Counted from the stretch's first letter, positions 17,427-26,476 are shown. The stretch: 64,000 nt of DNA from Comamonas sp. 26 (GCF_002754475.1 NZ_PEFL01000002.1:310001-374000); one strand, 5' to 3'. Notes: generated from the sequence alone by a model not told the origin. Numbers and translations are program-made.

Positions 17427-18659
17427 ATGCAAAATAATCTCTCCACCTTCTGGCGTGGACCGCGCTGGACTCTGGCCATGCTGCTTGCCATCCTCGGCAT
17501 GCTCGGCCCGTTTTCGGTTGACACCTATATTCCGGCGTTCTCGGGCATTGCCAAAGCCTTGGGCGCAACCCCTATCGAGATGCAGCAGACACTGTCTGCC
17601 TATCTTTTTGGCTTCGCCTTCATGAATCTGTTTCATGGCGCACTGGCCGATAGCTTCGGTCGCCGCCCCGTCATCCTCTGGGGACTGGTGATGTTCACAC
17701 TGGCATCCGCCGGCTGCGCCTTGTCCCAGAACATTACCCAGCTGGTGATCTTTCGCACTCTGCAGGGCCTGTCCACGGGCGCTGGCATTGTGGTGTCACG
17801 CGCCATTGTTCGAGATATTTTTCCACCCGCTCAGGCCCAAGGTCTGATGGCACAAATCACCATCTTCTTCGGCATTGCTCCAGCGCTGGCACCCGTGATG
17901 GGTGGCTGGCTGTTTGTGCATCTGGGCTGGCAATCCGTGTTCTGGTTTCTGACACTGATTGGCATTCTGCTCTGGTCCATCAACGTGAAGTTTTTACCCG
18001 AATCGCTGCCAGCAAAAAAGCGCCAGCCCTTTGAGTTCAAGCCACTGATGCAGGGCTACAAAATTCTGCTGACGGACCCGCGCTTTCTGCTGCTGGCACT
18101 GGCCAGCGGCATACCGTTCAACGGCATGTTTCTGTACCTGCTGTCCGCACCGGCCTTTCTTGGCGATATCCTGCAACTGGAGCCGACTCAGTTTTTCTGG
18201 TTTTTCGTCTCCACCATTGGCGGCATCATGGCCGGCAGCTGGACCAGCGGAAGGCTTGCCGGGCGCATTGCGCCCAAGCGGCAGATTCGCCACGGCTTTC
18301 TGATCATGTTCGCGACCTCCATCATCAATCTGGCGGCCAATCTGATCTGGCCCGCGCATGTGAGCTGGGCGCTGATTCCCATCTGCCTGTTCGCCTACGG
18401 CTGGGCACTGATGGTGCCCGTGGTCACATTGCTGGTGCTGGATGTTCACCCCGAGCGACGCGGCCTTGCATCTTCCCTGCAGGCGGTTGTGGGCTCTGTC
18501 GCCAACGGCGTTGTGGCAGGGGTGATTGCGCCACTGGTCATGCACTCAGCCGTGCTGCTGGCCATAGGATCGATTTGCATGATGCTGGTTGGCCTGATTG
18601 CCTGGATGTATCTGCACCGCCACTGGCCTGAGATTGGCCGCACAGCTTCAGAGCTTTGA
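17427..18659 (+). CDS. Bcr/CflA family drug efflux transporter (MFS)
   Basis: 12-helix drug:proton antiporter of the DHA1 Bcr/CflA group, 410 residues. Residues 20-60 carry the family opening GPFSVDTYIPAFSGIAKALG, followed by GALADSFGRRPVILWG (motif A) and RTLQGLSTGAGIVVSRAIVRD, a strong Bcr/CflA signature. Relatives export bicyclomycin, chloramphenicol or other compounds; the substrate is not predictable here. Monocistronic between the tRNA terminator and the terminator shared with the RNA helicase. Confidence 0.9.
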   Translation: MQNNLSTFWRGPRWTLAMLLAILGMLGPFSVDTYIPAFSGIAKALGATPIEMQQTLSAYLFGFAFMNLFHGALADSFGRRPVILWGLVMFTLASAGCALSQNITQLVIFRTLQGLSTGAGIVVSRAIVRDIFPPAQAQGLMAQITIFFGIAPALAPVMGGWLFVHLGWQSVFWFLTLIGILLWSINVKFLPESLPAKKRQPFEFKPLMQGYKILLTDPRFLLLALASGIPFNGMFLYLLSAPAFLGDILQLEPTQFFWFFVSTIGGIMAGSWTSGRLAGRIAPKRQIRHGFLIMFATSIINLAANLIWPAHVSWALIPICLFAYGWALMVPVVTLLVLDVHPERRGLASSLQAVVGSVANGVVAGVIAPLVMHSAVLLAIGSICMMLVGLIAWMYLHRHWPEIGRTASEL

Positions 18660-18768
18660 AATAACAAGAGCTGCCAGCGCCTGACACATAAGGAGTTCAG
18701 GCTCATTCATAGCTGAAATTCCTATTAATCAAACGCAAGCAGCTCCTCTTTTTGATAAAGCGCACAAC

Positions 18769-18798
18769 AAAAAGCCGGCTACAAGAGCCGGCTTTTTT
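18769..18798. terminator. bidirectional terminator between the Bcr/CflA gene and the RNA helicase
   Basis: AAAAAGCCGGCT / AGCCGGCTTTTTT with loop ACAAG; usable on both strands by the converging genes. Dispersed-repeat-like sequence (AGAGCTGCCAGCGCC, CGCAAGCAGCT) lies between it and the upstream stop. Confidence 0.9.
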
Positions 18799-18827
18799 AT
18801 GGTTCAAGCGAAAGCCTGAATCAGCGA

Positions 18828-20930
18828 TTAACGCTCGTCACGACGGGGAGCGCGGGGCTTGCGGTCAAAGCCGCGATCGCCACCACGGTCACCGTGAGGC
18901 TGGTAAGGCTTACCTGCACCTTGGCCAAAGGCTGGACGACGATCGCCGCCACCACCAAAGCCACGCGATTCGCCACCGCGGAAGCCACCTTCACGAGCGC
19001 CACCGGCATGGGCGCCATCACGAGGACCACCAAAGCTCTTACGGGCTTCGCCGCCTTCGCTGCGACCAGCAAAACCGCCACGGTCACCACCGCGATCGCC
19101 GCCGAAGCCACCACGGCTAGGAGCACGATCACCGCCGCCGAAACCGCGCTGGTCGTCACGAGGACGGTCACCGCCAAAGCTAGGACGGCCGCCGCCGAAG
19201 CCACGATCGCCACCACGGTCACCGCCGCGATCAGCAAAACGGTCACCGCGAGGTGCGCCAAAGCCTGGACGATCGCCACCACGGTCATTACCGCGATCGC
19301 CACCGAAGCCACCACGATCACCGCCGCGGTCGTTACCACGAGCGCCGCCGCCGAAGCTGCCAAAGCCGGGCTTGCGGCCATAGCCGTCGCCATCACGACG
19401 AGCACCACCACCGAAACCACGGCCACCACCACCACGACGGCCATCACGGTCGCCGCCTGCGGGGGCGCGCTGTACGGGCTCCAGACCAGGAATCACTTCA
19501 GCCTTGAATTGCTGACGTGTGTAGGCTTCGATATCGAACACGCGGCGACGGTCACGGAATTCCGCAAACGTCACAGCAGTACCTTCGCGACCAGCGCGAC
19601 CGGTACGACCGATACGGTGGGTGTAGTCTTCAGCCTTCATGGGAAGGCCGTAGTTGAAGACGTGGGTGATGGTGGGCACGTCGATACCGCGTGCGGCCAC
19701 ATCCGTTGCCACCAGAATTTGCACTTGACCGTTGCGCAGAGCCATCAGGCGGCGGTTACGCAGACCTTGGCTCAGAGCACCGTGCAGAGCCACGGCGGAG
19801 AAGCCGTCTTGCTGCAGGTCGGTAGCCAGGCCGTCACATTCAACTTGTGTGGATGCAAACACGATGGCCTGGTTGATGCTGCTGTCACGCAGCCAGTGGT
19901 CCAGCATCTTGCGCTTGTGCTGAGCGTTGTCAGCCCAGAACAGCACTTGCTTGATGCTGGCGTGCTTTTCCTGAGGCGAATCAATCGTCAGCTTCTTCAC
20001 GCCGGAACCGTTGTCGTGCATCACACGCATGGCCAGCTGTTGCACGCGAGGTGCAAACGTAGCGCTGAACATCATGGTTTGCTTGCGCTGGGCAGTCATC
20101 ACATTGACTTCAGCCAGATCGTCGGAGAAGCCCAGATCCAGCATGCGGTCAGCTTCGTCAACCACCAGGAACTGAACCTTGTCCAGCTTGATCTGCATAG
20201 AGCGCTGCAGATCCAGCAGACGGCCAGGAGTGGCCACCACCAGGTCAGCGTTTTGCAGCTTGGCGATTTGCAGCTGGTAAGGAATACCACCCACCACGTT
20301 GGCAACACGAATGCCGCGGCAGTGCTTGACCAGCTCGATGGCGTCATGCGCAACTTGCTGAGCCAGCTCACGTGTGGGGCACAGAATGAGGGCGCCAGGA
20401 GTAGCAGCCTTGAAATTGCGGTTGTTGGTAGGGTCCTTGCGCTTGGCACGCTTAGGAGCAGGTTCACCATTGGCTGCAGCTTCAGCGCACAGACGCTCGA
20501 ACTCAGCCTTGGATTCAACTTCAGCTTGAGCGCGTTGTTGAATCAGGGTGTGCAGCACGGGCAGCAGGAAGGCAGCAGTCTTGCCGGAGCCAGTCTGGCT
20601 GGAGACCATCAGGTCGATGAAACCGTTGGCATCAGCGCCTTCACCCATGGCCAGAGGAATGGCCTTGACCTGCACTTGTGTGGGCTGGGTGTAACCCAGA
20701 TCAGCCACGGCCTGAACCAGCTCAGGAGCCAGACCCAGTTCTACGAAGCCGTTAGGAACTTCTTCAGCCACTTCTTCAGCGGCAACCTCTTCAGAGGAAA
20801 TTTCTTCAGCAGCAGCGTCTTCTGCGTCCATGTCGGCCAGCATGGCGTCCAGACGGGAATCGATTTCAGGCGAAGACAAAGCAATATCGGCAGCGGCCAC
20901 TTGGCCCTGCTCTAGGGAGTTTTCTGTCAT
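18828..20930 (-). CDS. DEAD-box RNA helicase with RGG-type C-terminal tail
   Basis: ATP-dependent RNA helicase of 700 residues, likely acting in ribosome assembly or RNA turnover. An acidic N-terminus rich in Glu precedes the Q motif region (PNGFVELGLAPELVQAV). Core motifs: SQTGSGKT (I), PTRELAQQ (Ia), VATPGRLLD (Ib), VDEADRMLD (II), MFSATF (III), DVAARGIDVP (V), HRIGRTGRAGREG (VI). An Arg/Lys-rich insertion of about 60 residues lies between motifs I and Ia. From about residue 485 the tail is low complexity with many GGDRGG, GFGG and RGG units and ends RKPRAPRRDER, an RNA-binding type tail. Closest to RhlE or related groups, which I cannot separate by eye. An attenuator-like hairpin precedes the start. 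Confidence 0.92.
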   Translation of the reverse strand: MTENSLEQGQVAAADIALSSPEIDSRLDAMLADMDAEDAAAEEISSEEVAAEEVAEEVPNGFVELGLAPELVQAVADLGYTQPTQVQVKAIPLAMGEGADANGFIDLMVSSQTGSGKTAAFLLPVLHTLIQQRAQAEVESKAEFERLCAEAAANGEPAPKRAKRKDPTNNRNFKAATPGALILCPTRELAQQVAHDAIELVKHCRGIRVANVVGGIPYQLQIAKLQNADLVVATPGRLLDLQRSMQIKLDKVQFLVVDEADRMLDLGFSDDLAEVNVMTAQRKQTMMFSATFAPRVQQLAMRVMHDNGSGVKKLTIDSPQEKHASIKQVLFWADNAQHKRKMLDHWLRDSSINQAIVFASTQVECDGLATDLQQDGFSAVALHGALSQGLRNRRLMALRNGQVQILVATDVAARGIDVPTITHVFNYGLPMKAEDYTHRIGRTGRAGREGTAVTFAEFRDRRRVFDIEAYTRQQFKAEVIPGLEPVQRAPAGGDRDGRRGGGGRGFGGGARRDGDGYGRKPGFGSFGGGARGNDRGGDRGGFGGDRGNDRGGDRPGFGAPRGDRFADRGGDRGGDRGFGGGRPSFGGDRPRDDQRGFGGGDRAPSRGGFGGDRGGDRGGFAGRSEGGEARKSFGGPRDGAHAGGAREGGFRGGESRGFGGGGDRRPAFGQGAGKPYQPHGDRGGDRGFDRKPRAPRRDER
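18840..19470 (-). repeat. imperfect coding repeats of the helicase RGG tail
   Basis: Short degenerate units reading GGTGACCGTGGTGGCGATCG and variants recur through about 600 bp in frame, encoding GGDRGG-type peptides. Such DNA is prone to slippage, so tail length may vary between strains. It also creates long open frames on the opposite strand that are not genes. Confidence 0.85.
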
Positions 20931-21010
20931 TAATAGCTCACGAAAAAAGCGACGCAGTCAGCGTGCTGCTCGCTTCTTTTGACGGTTGGTTATCAACATC
21001 CACCGTCAAA
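20931..21010 (-). promoter_or_regulatory. helicase 5' leader with terminator-like hairpin
   Basis: On the minus strand AAGCGA-GCAG pairs with CTGC-G-TCGCTT (20952-20974), a stem with a single-base bulge and 8-nt loop, followed directly by TTTTTT (20943-20948) and only 12 bp later by the ATG. A second hairpin, TTTGACGGTTGG / CCACCGTCAAA (20978-21010), lies just upstream. This looks like a transcription attenuator. The rest of the 305-bp gap (21011-21235) shows no gene and no clear further signal. Confidence 0.5.
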
Positions 21011-21235
21011 CTTTGACTGGCCCGTTCGCAAAACGGGGCAGATGGGTGTTATGTCTTGGCGTATCGGCTGTATGCAGGCCGTTGTACGCAAGTAAGAACC
21101 CGTGTGTGATGGAGATGCGCAAAAATTACCCATTGATCGGGTAAGCAGCGTATTGTCGCACACACCGGGTTTTCCCGCAAGTGGCAAAATTCTATCTACC
21201 CTGCTGCGAACATGCCCATCCGCAGCCAACTGCAC

Positions 21236-21844
21236 TCAGGCACTGAGCAGCTCCTTACGGTAGTGCTGCAGCTCGTCGATGGATTCATGCACATCAGCCA
21301 TGGCGGTGTGACGCTGCGCCTTCTTGAAAGAGGTATAGGCCGTGGGCTTCCAGCGCTTGGCCAATTCTTTCAATGTGCTCACATCGATGTTGCGATAGTG
21401 AAAGAAGTTGTTGAGCTTGGGCATATAGCGTTCCATGAAGCGCCTGTCCTGACCGATGCTGTTGCCACACAGCGGTGTCTTGCCCTTGGGCACGTATTTG
21501 CTCAAAAAAGCAATCAGCGCAGCTTCGGCTTCGGCTTCGGTAATGGCAGAGGCCTTTACCTTGTCGATCAAGCCGCTCTTGCCGTGCGTACCCTTGTTCC
21601 ATGCGTCCATGCCGTTCAGCAGTTCATCAGACTGGTGAATCGCAAAAACAGGGCCTTCAACACGCGTTTGCAAGTCGGAGCTGCTGACCACCACCGCAAT
21701 TTCGATGATGCGATCGTGGTCGGGGTTCAGCCCCGTCATTTCGCAGTCCAGCCACACCATATTGAGGTCGGATTTGGGCAGAACAACAGGGGTCGCCGCC
21801 GCGGGCGCGGCGCTGGAGGAATTCGTACAGGAAGCTTCAGACAT
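21236..21844 (-). CDS. orn: oligoribonuclease
   Basis: Degrades 2-5 nt RNA fragments, including pGpG from c-di-GMP breakdown, to mononucleotides. 202 residues of the DEDDh exonuclease family: [16 protein letters not shown] gives the first Asp and Glu, [16 protein letters not shown] the next Asp, and [17 protein letters not shown] the final acidic residue with the preceding His in AQRH. An Ala/Ser-rich N-terminal extension of about 25 residues precedes the usual start; SDLNMVWLD could mark a later start, but no better in-frame ATG with ribosome site is evident. Divergent from the M48 protease with only a 30-bp gap. Confidence 0.93.
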   Translation of the reverse strand: MSEASCTNSSSAAPAAATPVVLPKSDLNMVWLDCEMTGLNPDHDRIIEIAVVVSSSDLQTRVEGPVFAIHQSDELLNGMDAWNKGTHGKSGLIDKVKASAITEAEAEAALIAFLSKYVPKGKTPLCGNSIGQDRRFMERYMPKLNNFFHYRNIDVSTLKELAKRWKPTAYTSFKKAQRHTAMADVHESIDELQHYRKELLSA

Positions 21845-21874
21845 GGCGCAAATTGTCGCCTACACTGCCAATAC

Positions 21875-23176
21875 ATGGCTTCCAACCTAGATTTTTCTCT
21901 GCCGCTTTCGCTGCTATTTGCAGCCGCAGTGGCCCTTCAATGGCTGCTGCGTGTATGGCTCATCTCCCGCCAGGTACGCCATGTGGCCCAGCACCGCCCG
22001 GCAGTGCCCGCCGCCTTTGCGCACCGCATCAGTCTGGCTGCGCACCAGAAAGCCGCCGACTACACCTTGGCCAAGGCCAAGGTCTCGCTGATCGACATCA
22101 CCCTGTCTGCTGCTGTTCTGCTGTGCTGGACGTTGCTGGGCGGGCTGGACTGGCTCAACCGCTCGCTGCTTGAATTCATCAACCCCAGTCTGTGGCAGCA
22201 ACTGGCCCTGCTGGCCTGCTTTGCACTGATTTCTGCCGCCATAGAGCTGCCCCTGTCGATCTATCAGACCTTCAAGCTGGAGCAGCGCTTTGGCTTCAAT
22301 CAGATGACACCGGGCCTGTGGCTGGGCGACCTGCTCAAGTCCACGCTGGTCGGCGCAATCATTGGCCTACCGCTGGCAGCGCTGATCCTGTGGCTCATGG
22401 GCTCTACCGGCCCGCTGTGGTGGCTGTGGGCATGGGCCGCATGGACTGCCTTCAATCTGCTGCTAATGTGGATCTTCCCCAGTTTTATCGCGCCGCTGTT
22501 CAACAAGTTCGAGCCTCTGGCCGATGAAAGCCTCAAAGCCCGTGTCACTCAGTTGATGGAGCGCTGCGGCTTTGCCGCCAAGGGCTTGTTTGTGATGGAT
22601 GGCAGCCGCCGCTCGGCCCATGCCAACGCCTATTTCACCGGCTTTGGCAACTCCAAGCGCGTGGTGTTTTTTGACACCCTTCTCAAGCAGTTGAGCCCCG
22701 GCGAGGTGGAGGCCGTGCTGGCCCACGAACTGGGCCACTTCAAACACAAGCACATCACCAAGCGCATGGTAATGATGTTTGGCGTGTCGCTGCTGGGCTT
22801 TGCGCTGCTGGGGTGGATCAGCCAGCAGCCTTGGTTTTACTCAGGGCTGGGCGTGTCGGTTCTGGAGAGCAAGCGCCTCGGCGTACCTGCGGAAAACAAT
22901 GCCATTGCCCTGCTGCTGTTCATGCTGGCCGTGCCTGTGTTCAGCTTCTTCATCACGCCTCTGATGTCCGCCATGTCGCGCCGCGACGAGTTTGAAGCCG
23001 ATGCCTATGCCATGCAGCAAACCGATGGCGCTCAACTGGCTTCAGCACTGCTCAAGCTTTACGAGGACAATGCCTCAACCCTCACGCCAGACCCTTGGTA
23101 TGTGAGCTTTTACTATTCACACCCTCCCGCAGTGGATCGACTGGCGCGCATGCCGGCTCCCAGCGGCAGTTTGTAA
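21875..23176 (+). CDS. M48 family metalloprotease, Ste24-like
   Basis: Membrane zinc protease of 433 residues, start ATG at 21875 (MASNLDFSLPLSLLF); the longer frame to 21212 is antisense to orn. Several membrane segments in the first 240 residues, including QTFKLEQRFGFNQM, the Ste24 CAAX-protease landmark. Zinc site HELGH in VLAHELGHFKHKH near residue 285 and the third ligand in DEFEADAYAM. Bacterial relatives are thought to act in membrane protein quality control; no CAAX substrates are implied. First gene of a tight run with phhB (18-bp gap) and rsgA (5-bp gap). Confidence 0.9.
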   Translation: MASNLDFSLPLSLLFAAAVALQWLLRVWLISRQVRHVAQHRPAVPAAFAHRISLAAHQKAADYTLAKAKVSLIDITLSAAVLLCWTLLGGLDWLNRSLLEFINPSLWQQLALLACFALISAAIELPLSIYQTFKLEQRFGFNQMTPGLWLGDLLKSTLVGAIIGLPLAALILWLMGSTGPLWWLWAWAAWTAFNLLLMWIFPSFIAPLFNKFEPLADESLKARVTQLMERCGFAAKGLFVMDGSRRSAHANAYFTGFGNSKRVVFFDTLLKQLSPGEVEAVLAHELGHFKHKHITKRMVMMFGVSLLGFALLGWISQQPWFYSGLGVSVLESKRLGVPAENNAIALLLFMLAVPVFSFFITPLMSAMSRRDEFEADAYAMQQTDGAQLASALLKLYEDNASTLTPDPWYVSFYYSHPPAVDRLARMPAPSGSL

Positions 23177-23194
23177 CTCCACACGAGTTTTCTC

Positions 23195-23539
23195 ATGAGC
23201 ACCTCAACCCTGCAACAAAAAGACTGGTCCCTGCTCAAGCGCAGCGCCCTCAGCGCCGAGCAGGTGCGCGCACAGCTGGCCCCCCTTACAGGCTGGCAAC
23301 TGGTGGGCAGCGATGCCAGCCCCGCCATCAGCAAGACCTACCGCTTTGTCAATTTTTACGAAACCATGGCCTTTGTGAATGCTCTGGCCCTGATTGCCCA
23401 TCAGCAAGACCACCACCCCGATCTGGAAGTGGGCTACAACCGCTGCAAGGTGAGCCTGAACACGCACGACGTGGGCGGCATCTCTGAAACCGATATCGAC
23501 TGCGCTAGCCGCATCGAAGCACTGCTGAAGCTGGCCTGA
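23195..23539 (+). CDS. phhB: 4a-hydroxytetrahydrobiopterin dehydratase
   Basis: Pterin-4a-carbinolamine dehydratase, 114 residues, which recycles the pterin cofactor of aromatic amino acid hydroxylases. The motif HHPDLEVGYNRCKVSL has the conserved His-His-Pro catalytic cluster and YRFVNFYETMAFVNALAL forms the helix typical of the family. No phenylalanine hydroxylase is nearby; instead it sits between the M48 protease and rsgA, 5 bp before the latter, so it is probably co-transcribed with them. Confidence 0.9.
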   Translation: MSTSTLQQKDWSLLKRSALSAEQVRAQLAPLTGWQLVGSDASPAISKTYRFVNFYETMAFVNALALIAHQQDHHPDLEVGYNRCKVSLNTHDVGGISETDIDCASRIEALLKLA

Positions 23540-23544
23540 TTTCT

Positions 23545-24528
23545 ATGGCAAAACAAGGACAGCGCCCCCGCGCCCAAGCAAACTCTGACACTCAGACAGG
23601 CTTGGTGGTTGCCAGCTATGGCCGCCACTGCGTGGTCGAAACACCGGACGGCGAGCGACGCATCTGCCACCCGCGTGGCAAAAAAAGCCAGGCAGTGGTG
23701 GGAGATCATGTGCTGTGGCTGGCTCCCCCTCCCGGTCAGGGTGATGAAGGCACGATCGAAAAAGTACTCGAGCGCCGCAATGTCTTCTACCGCCAGGATG
23801 ACATTCGCACCAAGACTTTTGCCGCCAATCTCGACCAGCTTCTGATTCTGATAGCGGCCGAACCTGTGTTCAGTGAAGTGCAACTCGCCCGTGCCTTGAT
23901 TGCCGCCGAAGCCGCTCACATCACGCCCATCATTGCGCTGAACAAGATGGACCTGGAAGAACCTTTTCTGCGCGCCTGGGAGCGACTGGCCCCCTACCGC
24001 AGCATGCGTGATTCCGTGGAAGACCCGCCCCATTACATGGTGCTACCCCTGTCGCTGGAAGATGCCGACGATGAAGACCGCGACGCCATCATTGGCCTGC
24101 TGCAAGGCAAGACGACCCTGGTCCTCGGCCCTTCGGGCGTTGGCAAAAGCACTTTAATCAACCTGCTGCTACCAGACGCCAAGGTTGCTACCAAAGAAAT
24201 TTCGCAGGCTCTGAACACCGGCAAGCACACAACCACCAGCACCACCTTGTACTGGGTGGATGAGGCGCGTACCACGGCCATCATGGACTCACCGGGATTT
24301 CAGGAGTTTGGCCTCTATCACATCGCCCCCACACAGCTGCCCGCGTGTATGCCCGACATTGGTGCCCATGCCAAGAACTGCAAGTTCTACAACTGCACCC
24401 ATTTGCATGAGCCGGGCTGCGGAGTGATTGATGTGGTCAAAAATGGCTCTGACGATTTACCCATCAGTGATAACCGCTATCGTATTTACAGCGAACTGTT
24501 CGATGAGCTGAGCCAAGTGGGATATTGA
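23545..24528 (+). CDS. rsgA: ribosome small subunit-dependent GTPase A
   Basis: Circularly permuted GTPase that checks late maturation of the 30S subunit. 327 residues: N-terminal OB fold (VVASYGRHCVVE), then permuted G motifs with NKMDLEE (G4) before GPSGVGKSTLINLL (G1, about residue 195), the GKHTTT G2 region and DSPGFQEFGL (G3). The C-terminal zinc finger reads CKFYNCTHLHEPGC. Follows phhB by 5 bp and ends 45 bp before a terminator that belongs to the dispersed repeat family. Confidence 0.95.
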   Translation: MAKQGQRPRAQANSDTQTGLVVASYGRHCVVETPDGERRICHPRGKKSQAVVGDHVLWLAPPPGQGDEGTIEKVLERRNVFYRQDDIRTKTFAANLDQLLILIAAEPVFSEVQLARALIAAEAAHITPIIALNKMDLEEPFLRAWERLAPYRSMRDSVEDPPHYMVLPLSLEDADDEDRDAIIGLLQGKTTLVLGPSGVGKSTLINLLLPDAKVATKEISQALNTGKHTTTSTTLYWVDEARTTAIMDSPGFQEFGLYHIAPTQLPACMPDIGAHAKNCKFYNCTHLHEPGCGVIDVVKNGSDDLPISDNRYRIYSELFDELSQVGY

Positions 24529-24573
24529 ATCTGCGCTGCGATAGCGGTCATCTCAGACATTCAATAAATCCAT

Positions 24574-24613
24574 AGCAGCTAACGCTTAATCAATAAGCGA
24601 TAGCTGCTTTTTT
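24574..24613 (+). terminator. terminator after rsgA formed by a dispersed repeat
   Basis: AGCAGCT-A-ACGCTTA pairs with TAAGCG-AT-AGCTGCT across a short ATCAA loop, followed by TTTTTT. It is a member of the AGCTGCTAGCGCTT repeat family serving as an intrinsic terminator; cobD-like converges from the right. Confidence 0.8.
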
Positions 24614-24619
24614 AATGAG

Positions 24620-25606
24620 TTATCCAAGCAGGCGAGCAAAGGTCAGCAAAGCCAGCAGCAGCAGCCAAACCACCACAGAGCGCCAAACCAGCCCCACCAC
24701 GCTGCGCAAATGGGACATTTCAGGCTCGCGCCCCGGGGTGGAGTCACTGCCACTCTCCCACTGCGCATCAGCACCCTCTTCGCCATAACCCGCATCGCGG
24801 CGGCGCAGGGCTTCACCTCCCAAACGTACATTGATAGCACCGGCAGTGGCGGCCAAAATTACGCCATCGTTGTCATTCTGAAAGCGCTGGGCATAGACAC
24901 GCCAGTTGTCGATAGCCTCTTCAAAGCTACCCACCATGGCAAAGGAAAGAGCGGTCAGCCGCGCAGGCAGCCAGTCAATCACATACCAAGCCTTGGCTGC
25001 AGCAGACTGCAGACGCTCACTGGTCGGAGCCTGCAAGCCTTCAGCACCTTTGCGTGACCAGGCACGCGACAGATATTCCGCCATACGGTACAGAATGGCA
25101 CCCAGCGGGCCAAGTCCCAGCGCCGAAAAAACCGAGAACCAGAACAGCACGCCAAACACATGGCGGTGCGCGGCCAGCACTGAATATTCGATGACATGGC
25201 GCACCACTTCGCTGCGCGGGACTTCGCTGGCATCCACCTGCTGCCAGTCGGCCAGTGCCTGACGGGCGGCAAATTCATCCCCTGCATCCAGCGCATCACG
25301 AATATGCGTGAAGTGGTGGCTGAACTGGCGAAAGCCCAGCGTGACGTAGAGCACGGCCACGTTCCAGAGCATGGCGGCGGGCCAGCCAATCAGCTGCAGA
25401 AAGACCCAGAAGAGTCCGAGCACGATGGCGCAGGGCAGCAAGACCGCCATGATCCAGGCCAGCCAGCCGTGGTGGGCTTTGCCCGCATCAAAGTTGCGAC
25501 GAACGGTCACCGTCCAGGCGCGATAGCCCCCTTGCACCAGGTTAGACCGGGCCAGCGGGCGCGCCTGCTCCAGCAGCAAGGCGATCAAGATGGCGAAAAA
25601 ACTCAT
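24620..25606 (-). CDS. CobD/CbiB-like membrane protein
   Basis: 328-residue multi-pass membrane protein beginning MSFFAILIALLLEQARPLAR, with membrane segments at about 52-75, 78-98, 155-180 and a C-terminal one at 305-325. The central part (YRMAEYLSRAW, YVIDWLPARLTALSFAM, WRVYAQRFQNDNDG) matches the CobD/CbiB family, whose founding member makes adenosylcobinamide phosphate. No cobalamin genes are nearby, and Burkholderiales carry this gene next to housekeeping loci, so a cobalamin role is doubtful. The NUDIX gene lies 47 bp upstream on the same strand. Confidence 0.8.
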   Translation of the reverse strand: MSFFAILIALLLEQARPLARSNLVQGGYRAWTVTVRRNFDAGKAHHGWLAWIMAVLLPCAIVLGLFWVFLQLIGWPAAMLWNVAVLYVTLGFRQFSHHFTHIRDALDAGDEFAARQALADWQQVDASEVPRSEVVRHVIEYSVLAAHRHVFGVLFWFSVFSALGLGPLGAILYRMAEYLSRAWSRKGAEGLQAPTSERLQSAAAKAWYVIDWLPARLTALSFAMVGSFEEAIDNWRVYAQRFQNDNDGVILAATAGAINVRLGGEALRRRDAGYGEEGADAQWESGSDSTPGREPEMSHLRSVVGLVWRSVVVWLLLLALLTFARLLG

Positions 25607-25653
25607 TGCTTCATCATAGCGGGGCTGTTTGTCAGCTTGTTACAACTGAGATC

Positions 25654-26352
25654 TCAAGCCACCAAAAAACGGTAAAGATTGCGCAGCATACCTGCCGTCG
25701 CCCCCCAGATGTAGCGCTGCTGCTCTCCATCCTGATAGGGCATGGCGAACCACTCTCGATCTACGCCCTGCCACTGCATAGCATGGCGCTGGTGGTGAGC
25801 TGGGTTGAGCAAGAAGGACAAAGGGACTTCAAACAAATCCGCTACCTCGCCCGGATTGGGAAAGTAACTGGGCTGTGGGTGCACCAGCGCCACCACAGGC
25901 GTGATATTGAATGCCGTCCCCGTCACATAGACAGGCAGACGTCCCAGCACCTCAACATTCTTGAGGGCAAGTCCCACCTCTTCATGCGCCTCGCGCAGCG
26001 CTGTGGCCTCGGCTGATACATCCTGCGGGTCGCGTTTGCCACCCGGAAAAGCCACCTGCCCGGAATGCGTGGACAGCTTTGCCGAGCGCACGGTCAGCAG
26101 CACCGTCGGCTGCTCACGCAGCACGATAGGCACAAGCACAGCGGCATCAGAAGGCACACGAGTGGTAAAGCGCTTTTCTGGCATGTGCTCGGGCAACCAC
26201 TGAGGCGGCTGTGCGAAGCGCTTGCGCAGGGCCTGAGGCGTCTGCGCACCCAAGGGAACCGAGGGCAACTGACGGTCAATGCCCAGCAATCGCGCCAGAC
26301 TGGGATCTACGGTGCCGATGGGAGGAGTAGAGGATTGATCAGAAGCAGGCAT
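25654..26352 (-). CDS. NUDIX hydrolase, CoA pyrophosphatase-like
   Basis: 232 residues from ATG at 26352 (MPASDQSSTPP); the frame continues to 26607 but would run through the rplS terminator. The Nudix box GGKRDPQDVSAEATALREAHEEVGL (residues 104-128, GX5EX7REUXEEXGU) is complete. The preceding LTVRSAKLSTHSGQVAFPGG and overall size match the NudL/CoAse subgroup that hydrolyses CoA to 4'-phosphopantetheine and 3',5'-ADP. Downstream of rplS on the same strand but separated by a terminator. Confidence 0.85.
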   Translation of the reverse strand: MPASDQSSTPPIGTVDPSLARLLGIDRQLPSVPLGAQTPQALRKRFAQPPQWLPEHMPEKRFTTRVPSDAAVLVPIVLREQPTVLLTVRSAKLSTHSGQVAFPGGKRDPQDVSAEATALREAHEEVGLALKNVEVLGRLPVYVTGTAFNITPVVALVHPQPSYFPNPGEVADLFEVPLSFLLNPAHHQRHAMQWQGVDREWFAMPYQDGEQQRYIWGATAGMLRNLYRFLVA

Positions 26353-26416
26353 GTATTCAGCCCAAACAAGAACAAAAGCAGGAACAAAAGCAGGAACAAC
26401 AAAACCATGGCAGCCA

Positions 26417-26452
26417 TAAAAAAAGCCGCTACAGCGAACTGTAGCGGCTTTT
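26417..26452 (-). terminator. intrinsic terminator after rplS
   Basis: On the minus strand AAAAGCCGCTACAG pairs with CTGTAGCGGCTTTT around a 4-nt loop, followed by a T run. Ends the rpsP-rimM-trmD-rplS operon. A duplicated GGAACAAAAGCA lies just left of it. Confidence 0.9.
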
Positions 26453-26476
26453 AGGGAATCACTTCCGACGCGCGTA

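Noticed and set aside
18894..20915. 673-residue open frame on the plus strand opposite the DEAD-box helicase
   Set aside because: Composition (Thr/Ala/His-rich) is a by-product of the GC-rich and repetitive helicase gene; the minus-strand frame has all helicase motifs.
24620..25606. Cobalamin biosynthesis role for the CobD/CbiB-like gene
   Set aside because: No other cobalamin gene nearby and the setting is housekeeping; kept only as a family name.
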